The notes beneath the pieces are model-generated. The model searched no databases. It was not told where the DNA came from and worked only from the letters and a program-made list of their open reading frames with translations. DNA of 64,000 nucleotides from Endozoicomonas sp. OPT23 (GTDB taxonomy: Bacteria > Pseudomonadota > Gammaproteobacteria > Pseudomonadales > Endozoicomonadaceae). The DNA lies in the NCBI RefSeq assembly GCF_009653635.1, contig NZ_PPFD01000002.1, forward strand, positions 62,001-126,000. The letters are read 5' to 3'. Positions within the stretch are counted from its first letter, which is position 1; every line of letters begins with the position of its first letter. Positions 1-10,142 of the stretch are shown here, piece after piece. Made by a program: the position numbers and the translations under genes.

Positions 1-1
1 C

Positions 2-2521
2 GTGTCCGATTCTGAAAAGAAGAAGCTGCTCGCTCACCTGAAAAGCGCACATGGCGACCATACCGGCACAGCCGAGCCAGCCAAAATTACTCTGAAGCGC
101 AAAACCGTTAGCCAGGTTAAAGTGGCAGGTGGCGCTTCCGGCAAGAAGAAAGTTGTTAACGTAGAAGTTCGCAAGAAGCGCACTTACGTTAAGGAAGAAG
201 AGAAGAAAGATACTCGCGGCGATACTCGCGGCGATGATCGCGGTGGTGACCGTCCTGCTCGCACAGGTGATCGTCCTGCTCGCACAGGTGATCGTCCAGC
301 TCGTGATGGTGACCGTCCTGCTCGCACAGGTGACCGTCCTGCTCGCACAGGTGATCGTCCGGCTCGCACCGGTGACCGTCCTGCTCGCACAGGTGATCGT
401 CCAGCGCGTCCAGGTGATCGTCCAGCGCGTCCAGGTGATCGTCCTGCTCGCACAGGTGATCGTCCTTCACGTCCACCAGGTGGTGCACGTCCAGGTGGCG
501 CACCAGGTTTTGATCCGTCAGCTGCGCCAATGCCAGCTCCGGATGCGGACAGCAAGCAACGCCGTACTCGTAAGGCTCCTGGTGGCAACAAAGATCGTCG
601 TGATGATAATCGCGGAGATGGTGGTCGTCGTGGTGCAGGTGACAGACGTGGTCGCGGTGGTCGTAGAGACGATCGTGGTGGTCGCAGAAGATCTACTACG
701 CGTACTATCACGCCAGAATCCATGGCAGGTCACGGCTTTACTATGCCGACTGCGCCAGTGGTTCGTGATGTCTCCATCCCTGAGACCATTACTGTAGCCG
801 AACTGGCTAACAAGATGGCCATCAAGGCAGCGGACGTCATCAAGGTGATGTTCAAGATGGGCTCCATGGTAACCATTAACCAGGTTATCGATCAGGAGAC
901 TGCATCCATCGTCGTAGAAGAGATGGGTCACAACGTTAAGCTGGTTAAAGCGGACAGCATTGAAGACACCCTGGTTGAAAATCAGGAAGATCATGTTTCC
1001 GACTTTGACGAAGTGCCACGTGCACCGGTTGTTACCGTAATGGGTCACGTTGACCACGGTAAGACCTCTCTGCTGGATTATATTCGTAAGAGTCGTGTAC
1101 AGGCAGGTGAAGCCGGCGGTATTACCCAGCACATTGGTGCTTACCACGTGGATACACCGCGCGGTATGGTGTCCTTCCTGGATACTCCTGGACACGCGGC
1201 GTTTACCGCAATGCGTGCTCGTGGTGCCAAGGCGACTGACATCGTAATCCTGGTGGTTGCAGCAGACGACGGCGTAATGCCTCAGACCGAAGAAGCGGTA
1301 GCTCACGCGAAAGCAGCTGGCGTACCTTTGGTTGTTGCTGTCAACAAGATGGATAAAGAAGGTGCAGATCCGGATCGTGTTAAGAACGAGCTGTCTGCCC
1401 ACGGTGTTATTCCTGAGGATTGGGGCGGCGAAACCCAGTTCATGCACGTTTCTGCGCTGACTGGTCAGGGCATTGATGAGCTGCTGGAAGCAGTTGTACT
1501 GCAGTCTGAAGTACTGGAACTGACAGCGGTTGCTGAAGGTCCTGCGAAAGGTGTTGTAGTTGAATCCCGTCTGGATAAAGGTCGTGGTCCTGTTGCTACT
1601 GTACTGGTTCAGGCCGGTCAGCTGGAACAAGGCGACAACATCCTGGTAGGTCAACAATACGGCCGTGTTCGTGCACTGCTGGATGAAGATGGTAAGCCGA
1701 TCAAGCAAGCCGGTCCTTCCATTCCTGTCGAGATCCTTGGTCTGGACGGAACACCTGGCGCTGGTGACGAGCTGATCGTTGTTAAGGATGAGCGTAAAGC
1801 CCGTGAAATTGCACTGTTCCGTCAGGGCAAGTTCCGTGAAGTGAAGTTGGCTCGCCAGCAAGCTTCGAAGATGGAGAATATCTTCTCCAGCATGGGTACC
1901 GAAGAGAAGAAGACACTGAACATCGTCCTGAAGGCTGACGTTCGTGGTTCTCTGGAAGCGCTGATCAGTTCCCTGGAAGAGCAGGGTAACGACGAAGTTC
2001 AGGTTAAGGTTATCTCCGGCGGTGTTGGTGGTATTACCGAAACCGACGCTAACCTGGCGCTGGCTTCCAACGCGGTTATCGTAGGCTTTAACGTACGTGC
2101 CGATGCTTCAGCCCGTAAGGTTATCGAAACCGAAGAGCTGGATCTGCGTTACTACAGTGTTATCTACGACATCATTGACGATGTGAAGAAAGCACTGGGC
2201 GGCATGCTGGGCTCCGACACCCGTGAGAAGATCGTGGGTACTGCTGAAGTTCGTGACGTATTCCGTTCACCGAAGTTCGGTGCGGTTGCCGGTTGTATGG
2301 TTATTGAAGGTACTGTTTACCGTAACGACCGTATCCGTGTACTGCGTGACAACGTGGTTATCTTCGAAGGCGAGCTGGAATCCCTGCGTCGCTTCAAGGA
2401 TGACATGCAGGAAGTTCGCGAAGGCATGGAATGTGGTATCGCGGTTAAGTCCTACAACGACGTTAAGCCAGGCGACAAGATCGAGGTTTACAAGACCATC
2501 GAAGTACAACGTACTCTGTAA
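2..2521 (+). CDS. infB: translation initiation factor IF-2 (5' end outside window)
   Basis: GTPase that delivers initiator fMet-tRNA to the 30S subunit and promotes subunit joining. The frame is open from the window edge. The first residues ([10 protein letters not shown], then [11 protein letters not shown]) match the part of the IF2 N-terminal domain found some 40 residues into E. coli IF2, so the true start lies upstream and the GTG at position 2 is internal. The G domain carries GHVDHGKT (bases 1043-1066), then DTPGH and NKMD, followed by the IF2 C-terminal domains. Between the N-terminal domain and the G domain is a basic linker with eleven tandem DRPARTG-type heptads and an Arg/Gly/Asp-rich tail. 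rbfA and truB follow, the usual order downstream of infB. Identification is certain. Confidence 0.98.
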   Translation: MSDSEKKKLLAHLKSAHGDHTGTAEPAKITLKRKTVSQVKVAGGASGKKKVVNVEVRKKRTYVKEEEKKDTRGDTRGDDRGGDRPARTGDRPARTGDRPARDGDRPARTGDRPARTGDRPARTGDRPARTGDRPARPGDRPARPGDRPARTGDRPSRPPGGARPGGAPGFDPSAAPMPAPDADSKQRRTRKAPGGNKDRRDDNRGDGGRRGAGDRRGRGGRRDDRGGRRRSTTRTITPESMAGHGFTMPTAPVVRDVSIPETITVAELANKMAIKAADVIKVMFKMGSMVTINQVIDQETASIVVEEMGHNVKLVKADSIEDTLVENQEDHVSDFDEVPRAPVVTVMGHVDHGKTSLLDYIRKSRVQAGEAGGITQHIGAYHVDTPRGMVSFLDTPGHAAFTAMRARGAKATDIVILVVAADDGVMPQTEEAVAHAKAAGVPLVVAVNKMDKEGADPDRVKNELSAHGVIPEDWGGETQFMHVSALTGQGIDELLEAVVLQSEVLELTAVAEGPAKGVVVESRLDKGRGPVATVLVQAGQLEQGDNILVGQQYGRVRALLDEDGKPIKQAGPSIPVEILGLDGTPGAGDELIVVKDERKAREIALFRQGKFREVKLARQQASKMENIFSSMGTEEKKTLNIVLKADVRGSLEALISSLEEQGNDEVQVKVISGGVGGITETDANLALASNAVIVGFNVRADASARKVIETEELDLRYYSVIYDIIDDVKKALGGMLGSDTREKIVGTAEVRDVFRSPKFGAVAGCMVIEGTVYRNDRIRVLRDNVVIFEGELESLRRFKDDMQEVREGMECGIAVKSYNDVKPGDKIEVYKTIEVQRTL
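248..478 (+). repeat. in-frame 21-bp tandem repeat in infB (11 DRPARxG heptads)
   Basis: Eleven consecutive 21-base units encode DRPARTG with minor variants ([21 protein letters not shown]). The units are nearly identical in DNA sequence, which suggests recent expansion by slippage or recombination. They form a basic, probably disordered linker between the IF2 N-terminal region and the G domain. Confidence 0.95.
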
Positions 2522-2561
2522 CTTGTAGCTCTTTCGTTGATTGCTAAATGCGATTAAAAAG

Positions 2562-2588
2562 GCCCGCGGTTTTTACTGCGGGCTTTCT
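2562..2588 (+). terminator. intrinsic terminator-like hairpin after infB
   Basis: GCCCGCGGT (2562-2570) pairs with ACTGCGGGC (2575-2583) through one G-U pair and a short T loop, followed by TTTCTC. An A-run precedes it. It lies 41 bases after the infB stop and would separate or attenuate infB from rbfA. Confidence 0.75.
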
Positions 2589-2622
2589 CATTTCTGGAAT
2601 AAGTAGCTAGGTAGCAGATTGC

Positions 2623-2724
2623 CGAAACAGGTAAGGAATAAGCCGACGCGCTGTGAACCCTTCCCTGGGCGCTCAACTACGGCATCCTTGCTGTAGATGG
2701 TCGGCTTATTCCTTACCTGTTTCG
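2623..2724. repeat. 102-bp palindromic element with perfect 24-bp arms
   Basis: Arms at 2623-2646 and 2701-2724 are exact reverse complements. The 54-base interior contains a second small hairpin (CTAC-g-GCA ... TGC-t-GTAG, 2677-2696). The element sits in the infB-rbfA gap, just after a terminator-like hairpin. It has the form of a dispersed palindromic unit or MITE-like element; no second copy was seen in this window. Confidence 0.8.
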
Positions 2725-2798
2725 ACAGAGTGTTATGCTCTGCCGGTTGAGCAGGTGCCTGTTTAAACAGGAATATTCTTTTAGGAAAACGATTCCCA

Positions 2799-3221
2799 AT
2801 GGCTAAAGAATACAGTCGTACCCAACGGGTAGCCGACCAGATTCAAAAAGATCTGGCGCAGCTGATCCAGCAGGAAATGAAAGACCCTCGCCTGGGTATG
2901 GTGACGGTCAGTGCAGTAGAAGTATCCAGAGATCTGGGCTTCGCTGATGTCTTTATCTCTTTCCTTGGTCTTGATGATCAGGAAAAGATCGATGAAGGTC
3001 TGGAAGTAATGAAAAGCGCAGCGGGTTTCCTGCGCAGTCAGCTGGCAAAAAGCATGAAGTTGCGTACCACGCCTCAGTTGCGTTTCCGCTACGACAACAG
3101 CATGAGCAACGGTGCCTACCTGAACGAATTGATTATTAAAGCTCGTTCCGGTGACAGTGACTACCAAACCACTCTTGCTGACAAAGAGCAGGCTGAGCAA
3201 AAGAAACAGAACGAGGAGTAA
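2799..3221 (+). CDS. rbfA: 30S ribosome-binding factor A
   Basis: Small KH-fold protein that binds the 30S subunit during late 16S rRNA maturation and in cold adaptation. The 140-residue product starts MAKEYSRTQRVADQIQKDLA and contains the family pattern KDPRLGMVTVSAVEVSRDL and the PQLRFRYDNS segment. Length is usual for the family. An AGGAAAA ribosome binding site precedes the ATG. The stop is three bases before the truB start, so the two are co-transcribed. Confidence 0.97.
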   Translation: MAKEYSRTQRVADQIQKDLAQLIQQEMKDPRLGMVTVSAVEVSRDLGFADVFISFLGLDDQEKIDEGLEVMKSAAGFLRSQLAKSMKLRTTPQLRFRYDNSMSNGAYLNELIIKARSGDSDYQTTLADKEQAEQKKQNEE

Positions 3222-3224
3222 CAG

Positions 3225-4172
3225 ATGGCCAGACGCGGACGTAACCGTGGACGTAATGTCAATGGTATCGTGGTTGTAAACAAGCCTCTGGGTGGCAGTT
3301 CCAATCATGTTCTACAGCAGGTTAAGCGCATGTACGGCGCTGCCAAAGCAGGTCACACAGGTGCTCTCGATCCGCTGGCAACTGGCGTACTGCCAATCTG
3401 TCTGGGTGAAGCAACCAAATTTTCTCAGTACCTGCTGGAATCCGACAAGTCCTACCGGACTCGTGTAAAACTCGGTATTCAGACTGAAACCGGCGATCGT
3501 GAAGGTGAAGTTGTCGAGCAGCGCGCGGTAACAGTTACTCGTGCTGATGTTGAAGGTGTGCTGGAACGTTTTCGTGGTGAAATCGACCAGGTACCGAGCA
3601 TGTACTCAGCGCTGAAGCACAATGGTGAGCCGCTTTATAAACTGGCCCGTCAGGGTATCACTGTTGAGCGTCCTGCCCGTCAGATCACTATTCATCGTCT
3701 GGAATTGCTGGACTTTGAAGGTGATGAAATGGTGCTGGAAGTGGAGTGCACCAAAGGCACTTACATCCGCACACTGGCGGAAGATATCGGCATTGCGCTG
3801 GGCTGTCTGGGGCATGTAGCTGAACTGCATCGTATCAAGGCGGGCCCTTATACCGAGCATCAGTCTTATACTCTGGAGCAGCTGGAAGAAGCGCGTGATG
3901 GTAGTGGTCATGCCGGACTGGATCAGTTGCTGCTGCCGCTGGATACCTCTGTCAACGACTGGCCTCAGATCAAACTGGGTGTGAACAGCAGTTTCTACAT
4001 TATGCAGGGGCAGGCGGTTCAGGTTCCTCAGGCACCCGCTCAAGGCAATGTACGTATCTATGGTCAGGAAGCCAGTGAGTCTGGAGAAGAGGTTTATCGC
4101 TTTTTGGGTGTTGGTGAAATTGACGATGATGGCCGTGTAGCGCCTAAGCGTCTGATTCAGCAGCAGTCCTGA
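3225..4172 (+). CDS. truB: tRNA pseudouridine(55) synthase TruB
   Basis: Converts U55 of the T-loop of elongator tRNAs to pseudouridine. The 315-residue protein has the catalytic motif GHTGALDPLATGVLP with catalytic Asp49, the SYRTRVKLGIQTETGDREG segment and the KGTYIRTLAEDIG block, followed by a C-terminal PUA-like region. A GAGGAG ribosome binding site overlaps the end of rbfA. A hairpin follows shortly after the stop. In most gammaproteobacteria rpsO is next; here about 2.8 kb of unrelated sequence intervenes. Confidence 0.98.
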   Translation: MARRGRNRGRNVNGIVVVNKPLGGSSNHVLQQVKRMYGAAKAGHTGALDPLATGVLPICLGEATKFSQYLLESDKSYRTRVKLGIQTETGDREGEVVEQRAVTVTRADVEGVLERFRGEIDQVPSMYSALKHNGEPLYKLARQGITVERPARQITIHRLELLDFEGDEMVLEVECTKGTYIRTLAEDIGIALGCLGHVAELHRIKAGPYTEHQSYTLEQLEEARDGSGHAGLDQLLLPLDTSVNDWPQIKLGVNSSFYIMQGQAVQVPQAPAQGNVRIYGQEASESGEEVYRFLGVGEIDDDGRVAPKRLIQQQS

Positions 4173-4186
4173 TTATGAGTGGCGGT

Positions 4187-4203
4187 CCGGGTCGTTGATC
4201 CGG
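4187..4203. terminator. hairpin between convergent truB and the next gene
   Basis: CCGGGTC (4187-4193) pairs with GATCCGG (4197-4203) via one G-U pair and a GTT loop. It is followed by GCTGCTATTTTATT, a loose T-rich tract. It lies 14 bases after the truB stop and 10 bases from the end of the convergent ORF. Confidence 0.6.
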
Positions 4204-4212
4204 GCTGCTATT

Positions 4213-5715
4213 TTATTCTGTTCCAGTGTCGTTTTCTCTTTCTTTACGATAAAGATTGTCAGCAATTTTTCTGAACTGTTTGTTTATTTCTTCAAGAAAA
4301 AATCTGTTCAATAAGCCTTCTGTATGAGTCGAAGTAAAAGAGCTATTTTCTTTCAGATTAAATGCTGTTGTTGCCTGTAATAAGGTGTAGCTTGAAATGC
4401 TTGTTTTGAGACTGTCCCAAAAATGAGTTTCCTGCAAGCAGGCGAGAAACTTCAGTGCATCTTTAATTTTTCTTTTATTGGGTTTTGCATATTTTGAGGG
4501 CAATGGCTGCAAATCTGGTGCAAAGCAATTTGCACCTTGTGTGAAAAACTCTTTTATGTCTTTTTCCGGCTTTATATTCATCAGGTTAAGGCTCATGTCA
4601 TGAATGCCTAGCCCCAAAACCAGCTCTAATGACTTGATGTCTGGTAGTTGAATGTTTTTTAGCTCATCAAAGTCATTTAATGGGTTTCGCAATCCATTGT
4701 CTTTGAATATATCTAATAAAAACTGGAGCTTAATGGCCTTCCATTGGTCCGCCTCTATTCCAGAACTGTGCATTAAATCATGCTCAAAAAAGTCGGCACA
4801 AAGTCCCCAGTCCCCATCAAATAGTATCTCTGGCATGTCTGTGAAGAGCCCTGCAGGATGAACGCCATAGAACCAGGTTTTAATGAAAAAAACTAAGCCA
4901 ATCTCATCAATGCAAGGGAATAGCAGCGCTTCAAGTTTCTTTAATGGCTTATAATTTGTCTGGACAGAATTTGAAAAAATTAGATGGCGTCCGCGCCATA
5001 ATTTTTTGAGGCTGTGGATAAACTGGTCGGGTTCATTAAGAGCCTGGCTCCACTGAACTCTGCTTAAATGCCCGAGAGTAGTGTGGGGTAGGTACTTCGA
5101 CTTATGCTCATTCAGGTGAAGGCAAAAGTCTTTCTGAAAAAAGGATATGTAGTGTGCAGCTTTATAAGAAAGAATAAAGCTCCTGTTCCATGGGAAGCCT
5201 TCTCTTTCCAGTTGTTCCAGTTCTGAAATAAGTTCCTTGTAAAGCCGCTGGCTCTCACTATCAATACCGCTTCCGAGAATAGTCTCTCTGATAAATGTAA
5301 TGATTGCAGTGCTGACTTTTTTCATTCCAGGCATAGGAATGGTTCTGTCTTTTGGAAGGACTTTTATGGCGTCTTCGAACTCGGCGCAGAGTGTTGGGTC
5401 TTCGCTAATGTCTTTTACGAATTCAGGATTATTTGGGCCAATGACCTGTTCTATTCTCTGTTGTTCCGCGGACTTGGTTATTTTCGCAGCGGATGTGACT
5501 TGACTGTTTAAGCTGCCAGCTTCAGTGCTGGCTGTGGCCTTCCGCATGCTGAGTGGGCGCCGACCTTCTCTCTCGCTAGAGGGTTCAGGTGAGGCTTGAT
5601 GGCCATCTGTTGAACGGACAGAGTAGCCAAAAAATGAGCTGACAGGCAAAGCATACTGGCAAAAGTCAGCTGAACTGAGTGCTTCGAAAAATGCTCCGGG
5701 GTTTATTGTCAGCAT
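4213..5715 (-). CDS. unknown 500-residue protein
   Basis: I do not recognise a family. The product is soluble with no membrane segment or clear signal peptide. The first ~90 residues are polar and Ser/Pro-rich and look disordered; the rest looks like a mixed alpha-helical domain (for example IKSLELVLGLGIHDMSLNLMNI). An AGAGG ribosome binding site is suitably placed before the ATG. Base composition is visibly more AT-rich than neighbouring truB and rpsO. It runs opposite to the surrounding ribosomal genes and separates truB from rpsO, which are normally adjacent, so it is probably acquired DNA. A host-directed effector is possible but unproven. Confidence 0.75.
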   Translation of the reverse strand: MLTINPGAFFEALSSADFCQYALPVSSFFGYSVRSTDGHQASPEPSSEREGRRPLSMRKATASTEAGSLNSQVTSAAKITKSAEQQRIEQVIGPNNPEFVKDISEDPTLCAEFEDAIKVLPKDRTIPMPGMKKVSTAIITFIRETILGSGIDSESQRLYKELISELEQLEREGFPWNRSFILSYKAAHYISFFQKDFCLHLNEHKSKYLPHTTLGHLSRVQWSQALNEPDQFIHSLKKLWRGRHLIFSNSVQTNYKPLKKLEALLFPCIDEIGLVFFIKTWFYGVHPAGLFTDMPEILFDGDWGLCADFFEHDLMHSSGIEADQWKAIKLQFLLDIFKDNGLRNPLNDFDELKNIQLPDIKSLELVLGLGIHDMSLNLMNIKPEKDIKEFFTQGANCFAPDLQPLPSKYAKPNKRKIKDALKFLACLQETHFWDSLKTSISSYTLLQATTAFNLKENSSFTSTHTEGLLNRFFLEEINKQFRKIADNLYRKERENDTGTE

Positions 5716-5767
5716 AATATTGCCTCTAAAAAGATATATACCCTTTGATTCAATACTTTCTTATATG

Positions 5768-5832
5768 TTTCATAATTTATGAAAGAAGAGCTAACAAAGT
5801 GGTTATGAACTTATGATTCTGAACTTATGATT
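5768..5832. promoter_or_regulatory. candidate operator region: palindrome plus direct repeat
   Basis: TTTCATAA-T-TTATGAAA is a perfect inverted repeat at 5768-5784. The 12-mer GAACTTATGATT occurs twice, at 5807-5818 and 5821-5832. Both lie in the 275-base gap between the divergent unknown gene (start 5715) and the MetQ-like gene (start 5991), a sensible place for regulator binding. The regulator is unknown. Confidence 0.4.
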
Positions 5833-5990
5833 GTGGGAGGAGGTTGAGAGGCTATCCAGTTGCTCTTGTTTGTTTCCCTTAGAACTTCTCTGAATATCAT
5901 AATAAGACAGAAGTCTTGCGTGGAGGTCAGTAAAAAACGATTATCAGGAACTTATGGCTTAATGCTCTTCGTTGTTGATATGAGAATATT

Positions 5991-6794
5991 ATGAAGTTCT
6001 GTAAAAAGATAAATATTTGTTTTTTCGCTGCTTTTATTGTGGCTGGTTTAAGTGGCTGTGGCAGTGATGAAAATGCTGCTATCAAGGTGGGTGCGACAGT
6101 GGGGCCTCACGCTCAAGTAATTGAAGCTGTTGTTATTGAGGCTGAGAAGCAGGGGTTGAAGGTTGAGCTTGTTGAGTTCTCTGATTTTATCACGCCCAAT
6201 GCAGCACTGGCCGATGGCAGTATCGACTTGAACAGCTATCAGCATCTGCCATTCCTGAATTATTTTAACAACAGTCGTGGTACAGAGTTGGCCTCTCTGG
6301 GGCAATCGATCCTGATGAGAATGGGAGTTTATTCCAGTCAGCACCAATCGATTGAACATTTGCCTGAGAAAGCAAAAATTGCCATTCCTAATGATCCGAC
6401 CAATGGTGGTCGAGGTTTGTTACTGCTGGCCAAAGCAGGATTGATAACCTTGAAGGAAGGCGTTGGCCATAAAGCGGTCATCAGTGACATTACCAGTAAC
6501 CCTAAAAAGCTTGAGTTTATTGAAATCGAAGCTGCTCAGTTGCCTCGTAGTCTGGATGATGTAGATGCGGCCACTATTACCATGAACTATGTCATGTCTG
6601 CCGGGTTGAGCCCGAAGGAGAATGGCATTTTTCTGGAGTCCAGAGATGAACCGCTGGCGGTTATGGTGATTGCTGCCAGAGAGCAGGACAAAAACAAACC
6701 AGAATATAAGAAGTTCGTAGAAATCTATCAGTCTCAAGTGATTAAGGATTATCTGTCAGCAAGCTTTAATGGCACTATTGAACCAGCTTTCTGA
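5991..6794 (+). CDS. MetQ/NlpA-family substrate-binding lipoprotein
   Basis: Periplasmic binding lipoprotein of the methionine-type ABC importer family. The N-terminus is a lipoprotein signal with LSGC at Cys23. Family features follow: IKVGATVGPHAQVIE, the FSDFITPNAALADGSIDLNSYQHLPFL block, KIAIPNDPTNGGRGL, and the C-terminal YQSQVIKDYLSASFNGTIEPAF. Length 267 is normal. No MetN ATPase or MetI permease is encoded nearby, so it is an orphan that must use a transporter encoded elsewhere. It lies beside the unknown ORF in the insertion between truB and rpsO. Substrate could be methionine or another amino acid. Confidence 0.9.
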   Translation: MKFCKKINICFFAAFIVAGLSGCGSDENAAIKVGATVGPHAQVIEAVVIEAEKQGLKVELVEFSDFITPNAALADGSIDLNSYQHLPFLNYFNNSRGTELASLGQSILMRMGVYSSQHQSIEHLPEKAKIAIPNDPTNGGRGLLLLAKAGLITLKEGVGHKAVISDITSNPKKLEFIEIEAAQLPRSLDDVDAATITMNYVMSAGLSPKENGIFLESRDEPLAVMVIAAREQDKNKPEYKKFVEIYQSQVIKDYLSASFNGTIEPAF

Positions 6795-6974
6795 GGGTTT
6801 ATTGCTGTGCAGGTGGTAATAAACCTACTGGCCATAATGGGGCAGGTTGGTTTAGAATGCCCATCCTGTAACCAATCGTTATGCTCTAATAAATATTGGT
6901 TTGAAGGACGACTGTAAATATGCACGGTCGTACCCGATTTTTTGTTGATGCATATTTAATCTGGAGTTAAAGCC

Positions 6975-7244
6975 ATGGCTTTGTCTGTTGAGAAGAAAGC
7001 AGAAATCGTTAAAGAATTCGGTCGCACTGAAGGCGACAGCGGTAGCCCTGAAGTACAGGTTGCTCTGCTGACTGCAAACATCGAAGGTCTGCAGGGTCAC
7101 TTCAAGGCTAACCACAAAGATCACCACAGCCGTCGTGGTCTGATCCGTATGGTAAACCAGCGTCGTAGCATGCTGGACTACCTGAAGCGTAAAGACGTTC
7201 AGCGTTACAGCGCTCTGATCGCACGTCTGGGTCTGCGTCGCTAA
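6975..7244 (+). CDS. rpsO: 30S ribosomal protein S15
   Basis: Primary 16S rRNA-binding protein of the small-subunit platform. The 89-residue protein has the full S15 signature, including [35 protein letters not shown] and [17 protein letters not shown] ribosome binding site precedes the ATG. pnp follows, as in most proteobacteria, after a strong terminator and a long leader. Confidence 0.98.
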   Translation: MALSVEKKAEIVKEFGRTEGDSGSPEVQVALLTANIEGLQGHFKANHKDHHSRRGLIRMVNQRRSMLDYLKRKDVQRYSALIARLGLRR

Positions 7245-7782
7245 AATCTGCGCCGCTACGACTTGCGTCGAAGCTATCTGAAGACTTTTGGAACTTTTGT
7301 TCAATGAGTTTTCAGAAGACAGAAGGGTCAAAGATCTTTTTGTTGCTTGAAACACCGCCCGTTTCTTTGGAGACTGGCGGTGTTTTGCATTGTCTGCAGT
7401 AGAACTTTGTGAAGATCTCTTGCGGAGAAGGTCTTAATAAGTTCCTAAGACTTTCCTGATTGTTGTATCGAAAAGTGCTGTGGATCAATGCGCTGACAGT
7501 CAAAGGAACGAAAAGTTACGAGGATAGTCTGCTTTTCTACTGACTGTTGTTTACAATAGGTGGAATAACTTTGATCAGTCATTCTGCTGATCACGTTATT
7601 CAATGACACAGCACTCCGGTCGACATTGATTCAGTCGTTTGAGGGTGCAATTCCAAGTCTGTCTGATCAGCTGTCCCTGGATAGCCTGAAGCCGTTCTCT
7701 CAGTGGGTTTTGAATTGCATCTCTGACACCTCAATGGCCGGATACTGAAAAATGATATTTCACTCTGATACAGGAAAATAGT
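7245..7782. other. 538-base rpsO-pnp intergenic region / pnp leader
   Basis: No gene is supported here. It holds the rpsO terminator (7350-7386) and, further down, a short inverted repeat TGATCAG (7572-7578) / CTGATCA (7587-7593). The long leader before pnp fits the RNase III-processed, autoregulated pnp leader known in E. coli, but the detailed structure was not compared. A 63-codon minus-strand frame overlapping the terminator is not convincing. Confidence 0.6.
7350..7386 (+). terminator. intrinsic terminator after rpsO
   Basis: AAACACCGCC (7350-7359) pairs perfectly with GGCGGTGTTT (7376-7385). An inner stem GTTTC/GAGAC extends the hairpin. The distal arm ends in TTTT. It lies about 105 bases past the rpsO stop. 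Confidence 0.85.
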
Positions 7783-9882
7783 GTGAATCCGGTAACTAAA
7801 ACGTTCCAAATCGGTGACCAGACCGTAACTCTGGAAACAGGTCGTGTTGCCCGTCAGGCAACCGGTTCTGTACTGGCCACCATGGGCGATATCTCTGTAC
7901 TTGCTGCAGTAGTAGGCTCTAAAGAAGCAAGACCTGGACAGGATTTCTTTCCTCTGTCCGTTCACTATCAGGAAAAGACTTACGCAGCGGGCAAAATCCC
8001 GGGCGGCTTCCTGAAGCGTGAATCCCGTCCGAGCGAAAAAGAAACTCTGACTTCCCGTCTGATCGACCGTCCAATTCGTCCACTGTTTCCGAAAGGTTAC
8101 ATGAATGAAGTACAGGTAGTTTGTACGGTTATGTCTACCGACAAGCTGAACGATCCTGACATGGTAGCTATGCTGGCTACTTCTGCTGCGCTGGCGATCT
8201 CCGGTATTCCTTTCGACGGCCCTATTGGTTGTGCTCGTGTTGGTTTCAATGAAGAGCAGGGTTACATTCTGAACCCTACTTTTGAAGCACTGGCTACTTC
8301 CGAGCTGGACATGGTTGTAGCGGGTACCAAAGACGCTGTTCTGATGGTTGAATCCGAAGCTAAGGAACTGACTGAAGACGAAATGCTGGGTGCGGTTCTG
8401 TTCGCGCATCAGGAATACCAGACCGCAATCACTGCTATTGGTGAACTGGCTGCAGAAGTTGGCAAGCCTCGTTGGGACTGGGCTGCTGCGGAAGAGAATG
8501 TATCTCTGAAAGAAAAAATGTCTGCTTTTGAAGGTCGTATGCGTGAAGCTTACCAGATCATCATCAAGCAGGATCGTTACACTGCAGTTAACGCTCTGCG
8601 CAGTGACGTACTGGCTGCTCTGGCCGGTGACGACAGCGAATTTGCTACTTCTGATGTTGAAAAATCATTCAGCAAGCTGGAGAAGAACGTTGTTCGTGGC
8701 AACATCATCAATGGTATGCCTCGTATCGACGGTCGTGACACCAAGACGGTTCGTGACATCGCAGTAGAAGTTGATGTTCTGCAGAAGACTCACGGTTCCG
8801 CACTGTTCACCCGCGGTGAAACTCAGGCGATCGTTGCTGCCACTCTGGGTACTGCCCGTGACGCGCAAATCATCGATGCTCTGCAGGGCGAAAGCAAAGA
8901 CCCGTTCATGCTGCACTACAACTTCCCATCCTACTCTGTAGGCGAATGTGGTCGTATGGGTGCGCCAGGTCGTCGTGAAATCGGTCATGGTCGTCTGGCT
9001 CGTCGTGGTGTTGCTGCAGTTCTGCCAACTCAGGAAGAATTCCCGTACACCATCCGTGTTGTTTCCGAGATCACTGAATCCAACGGTTCCAGCTCCATGG
9101 CTTCCGTATGCGGTACTTCCCTGGCTCTGATGGACGCTGGTGTACCTCTGAAGGCACCAGTAGCCGGTATCGCTATGGGTCTGGTTAAGGAAGGCGAGAA
9201 GTTCGCTGTCCTGACCGACATTCTGGGTGACGAAGATCACCTGGGCGACATGGACTTTAAAGTAGCGGGTACTTCTGAAGGTATCACTGCTCTGCAGATG
9301 GACATCAAGATTTCCGGTATCACCGAAGAAATCATGGAAGTTGCACTTGAGCAGGCCATGGGTGCACGTATGCACATCCTGGGTGAGATGAACAAGGTTA
9401 TTGGTTACGCTCGTCCTGAGCTGAACCCTAACGCTCCATCCACCATGTCTCTGAAGATCGATACCGACAAGATCCGTGACGTTATCGGTAAGGGCGGTGC
9501 CACTATCCGTTCTATCTGTGAAGACACTGGCGCTTCTGTTGATATCGACGACAGCGGTAAAGTACAGATTTTTGCGGACAGCCGTGAAAACGCACAGGCT
9601 GCTTACGACCGCGTTATCGGCATCACTGCTGAAGCGGAAGTTGGCAAGCTGTACACCGGTAAGGTTACCCGTATCCTCGACTTCGGTGCTTTCGTTAGCG
9701 TTCTGCCAGGTAAGGATGGTCTGGTTCACATCTCTCAAATCGCCGATGAGCGTGTTGAGAATGTAACTGACTACCTGAAAGAAGGTCAGGAAGTTGAAGT
9801 TGTAGTTCTGGATATCGACAACCGTGGTCGTATCAAGCTGAGCATGAAAGAAGTTGAGCGCACTAAAGAGCAGCTGAGCTGA
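7783..9882 (+). CDS. pnp: polyribonucleotide nucleotidyltransferase
   Basis: Phosphorolytic 3'-5' exoribonuclease of the RNA degradosome; also adds 3' tails. The 699-residue product has two RNase PH domains (about 10-230 and 310-540), the second with FTRGETQAI and [14 protein letters not shown]-type catalytic blocks, then a KH domain ([15 protein letters not shown], about 565) and an S1 domain ([15 protein letters not shown], about 625). It starts with GTG; an AGGA sequence seven bases upstream supports that start and the N-terminus ([11 protein letters not shown]) aligns with family members. A strong terminator follows. Identification is certain. Confidence 0.98.
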   Translation: MNPVTKTFQIGDQTVTLETGRVARQATGSVLATMGDISVLAAVVGSKEARPGQDFFPLSVHYQEKTYAAGKIPGGFLKRESRPSEKETLTSRLIDRPIRPLFPKGYMNEVQVVCTVMSTDKLNDPDMVAMLATSAALAISGIPFDGPIGCARVGFNEEQGYILNPTFEALATSELDMVVAGTKDAVLMVESEAKELTEDEMLGAVLFAHQEYQTAITAIGELAAEVGKPRWDWAAAEENVSLKEKMSAFEGRMREAYQIIIKQDRYTAVNALRSDVLAALAGDDSEFATSDVEKSFSKLEKNVVRGNIINGMPRIDGRDTKTVRDIAVEVDVLQKTHGSALFTRGETQAIVAATLGTARDAQIIDALQGESKDPFMLHYNFPSYSVGECGRMGAPGRREIGHGRLARRGVAAVLPTQEEFPYTIRVVSEITESNGSSSMASVCGTSLALMDAGVPLKAPVAGIAMGLVKEGEKFAVLTDILGDEDHLGDMDFKVAGTSEGITALQMDIKISGITEEIMEVALEQAMGARMHILGEMNKVIGYARPELNPNAPSTMSLKIDTDKIRDVIGKGGATIRSICEDTGASVDIDDSGKVQIFADSRENAQAAYDRVIGITAEAEVGKLYTGKVTRILDFGAFVSVLPGKDGLVHISQIADERVENVTDYLKEGQEVEVVVLDIDNRGRIKLSMKEVERTKEQLS

Positions 9883-9937
9883 TTGACTGAATGAATCAGT
9901 AAAATAGCTATGTTAAGTGGCTGATTATTAACAAATA

Positions 9938-9968
9938 TAAAACAGGAGCCTTATAGCTCCTGTTTTTC
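9938..9968 (+). terminator. intrinsic terminator after pnp
   Basis: AACAGGAGC (9941-9949) pairs with GCTCCTGTT (9956-9964), extended by A-T pairs, and is followed by TTTCTTTCT. It lies 56 bases after the pnp stop. Confidence 0.9.
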
Positions 9969-10142
9969 TTTCTAAACCCGCTTTTTAAATACGATTTTTT
10001 GTCACAAAGTGATAAAAACTTTCCTGCGTTCATGGCTGTGCGCCTTTTTTACAAGATACAATACCTGTCCAAAAACGAAAGCATACAGAGGTTAGCCTGA
10101 ATACGGGTTAGCTTTGAAGTGGTGCAGGATAGGATTACAGGA

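Noticed and set aside
248-478. Possible CRISPR array
   Set aside because: Repeats are contiguous 21-base units in frame within infB, without spacers.
518-1861. 447-codon open frame antisense to infB
   Set aside because: Fully inside infB on the opposite strand. Its product has no domain and mirrors the codon bias of infB.
8665-9738. 357-codon minus-strand frame inside pnp
   Set aside because: A shadow of the strongly biased pnp codons, with no ribosome binding site or family.
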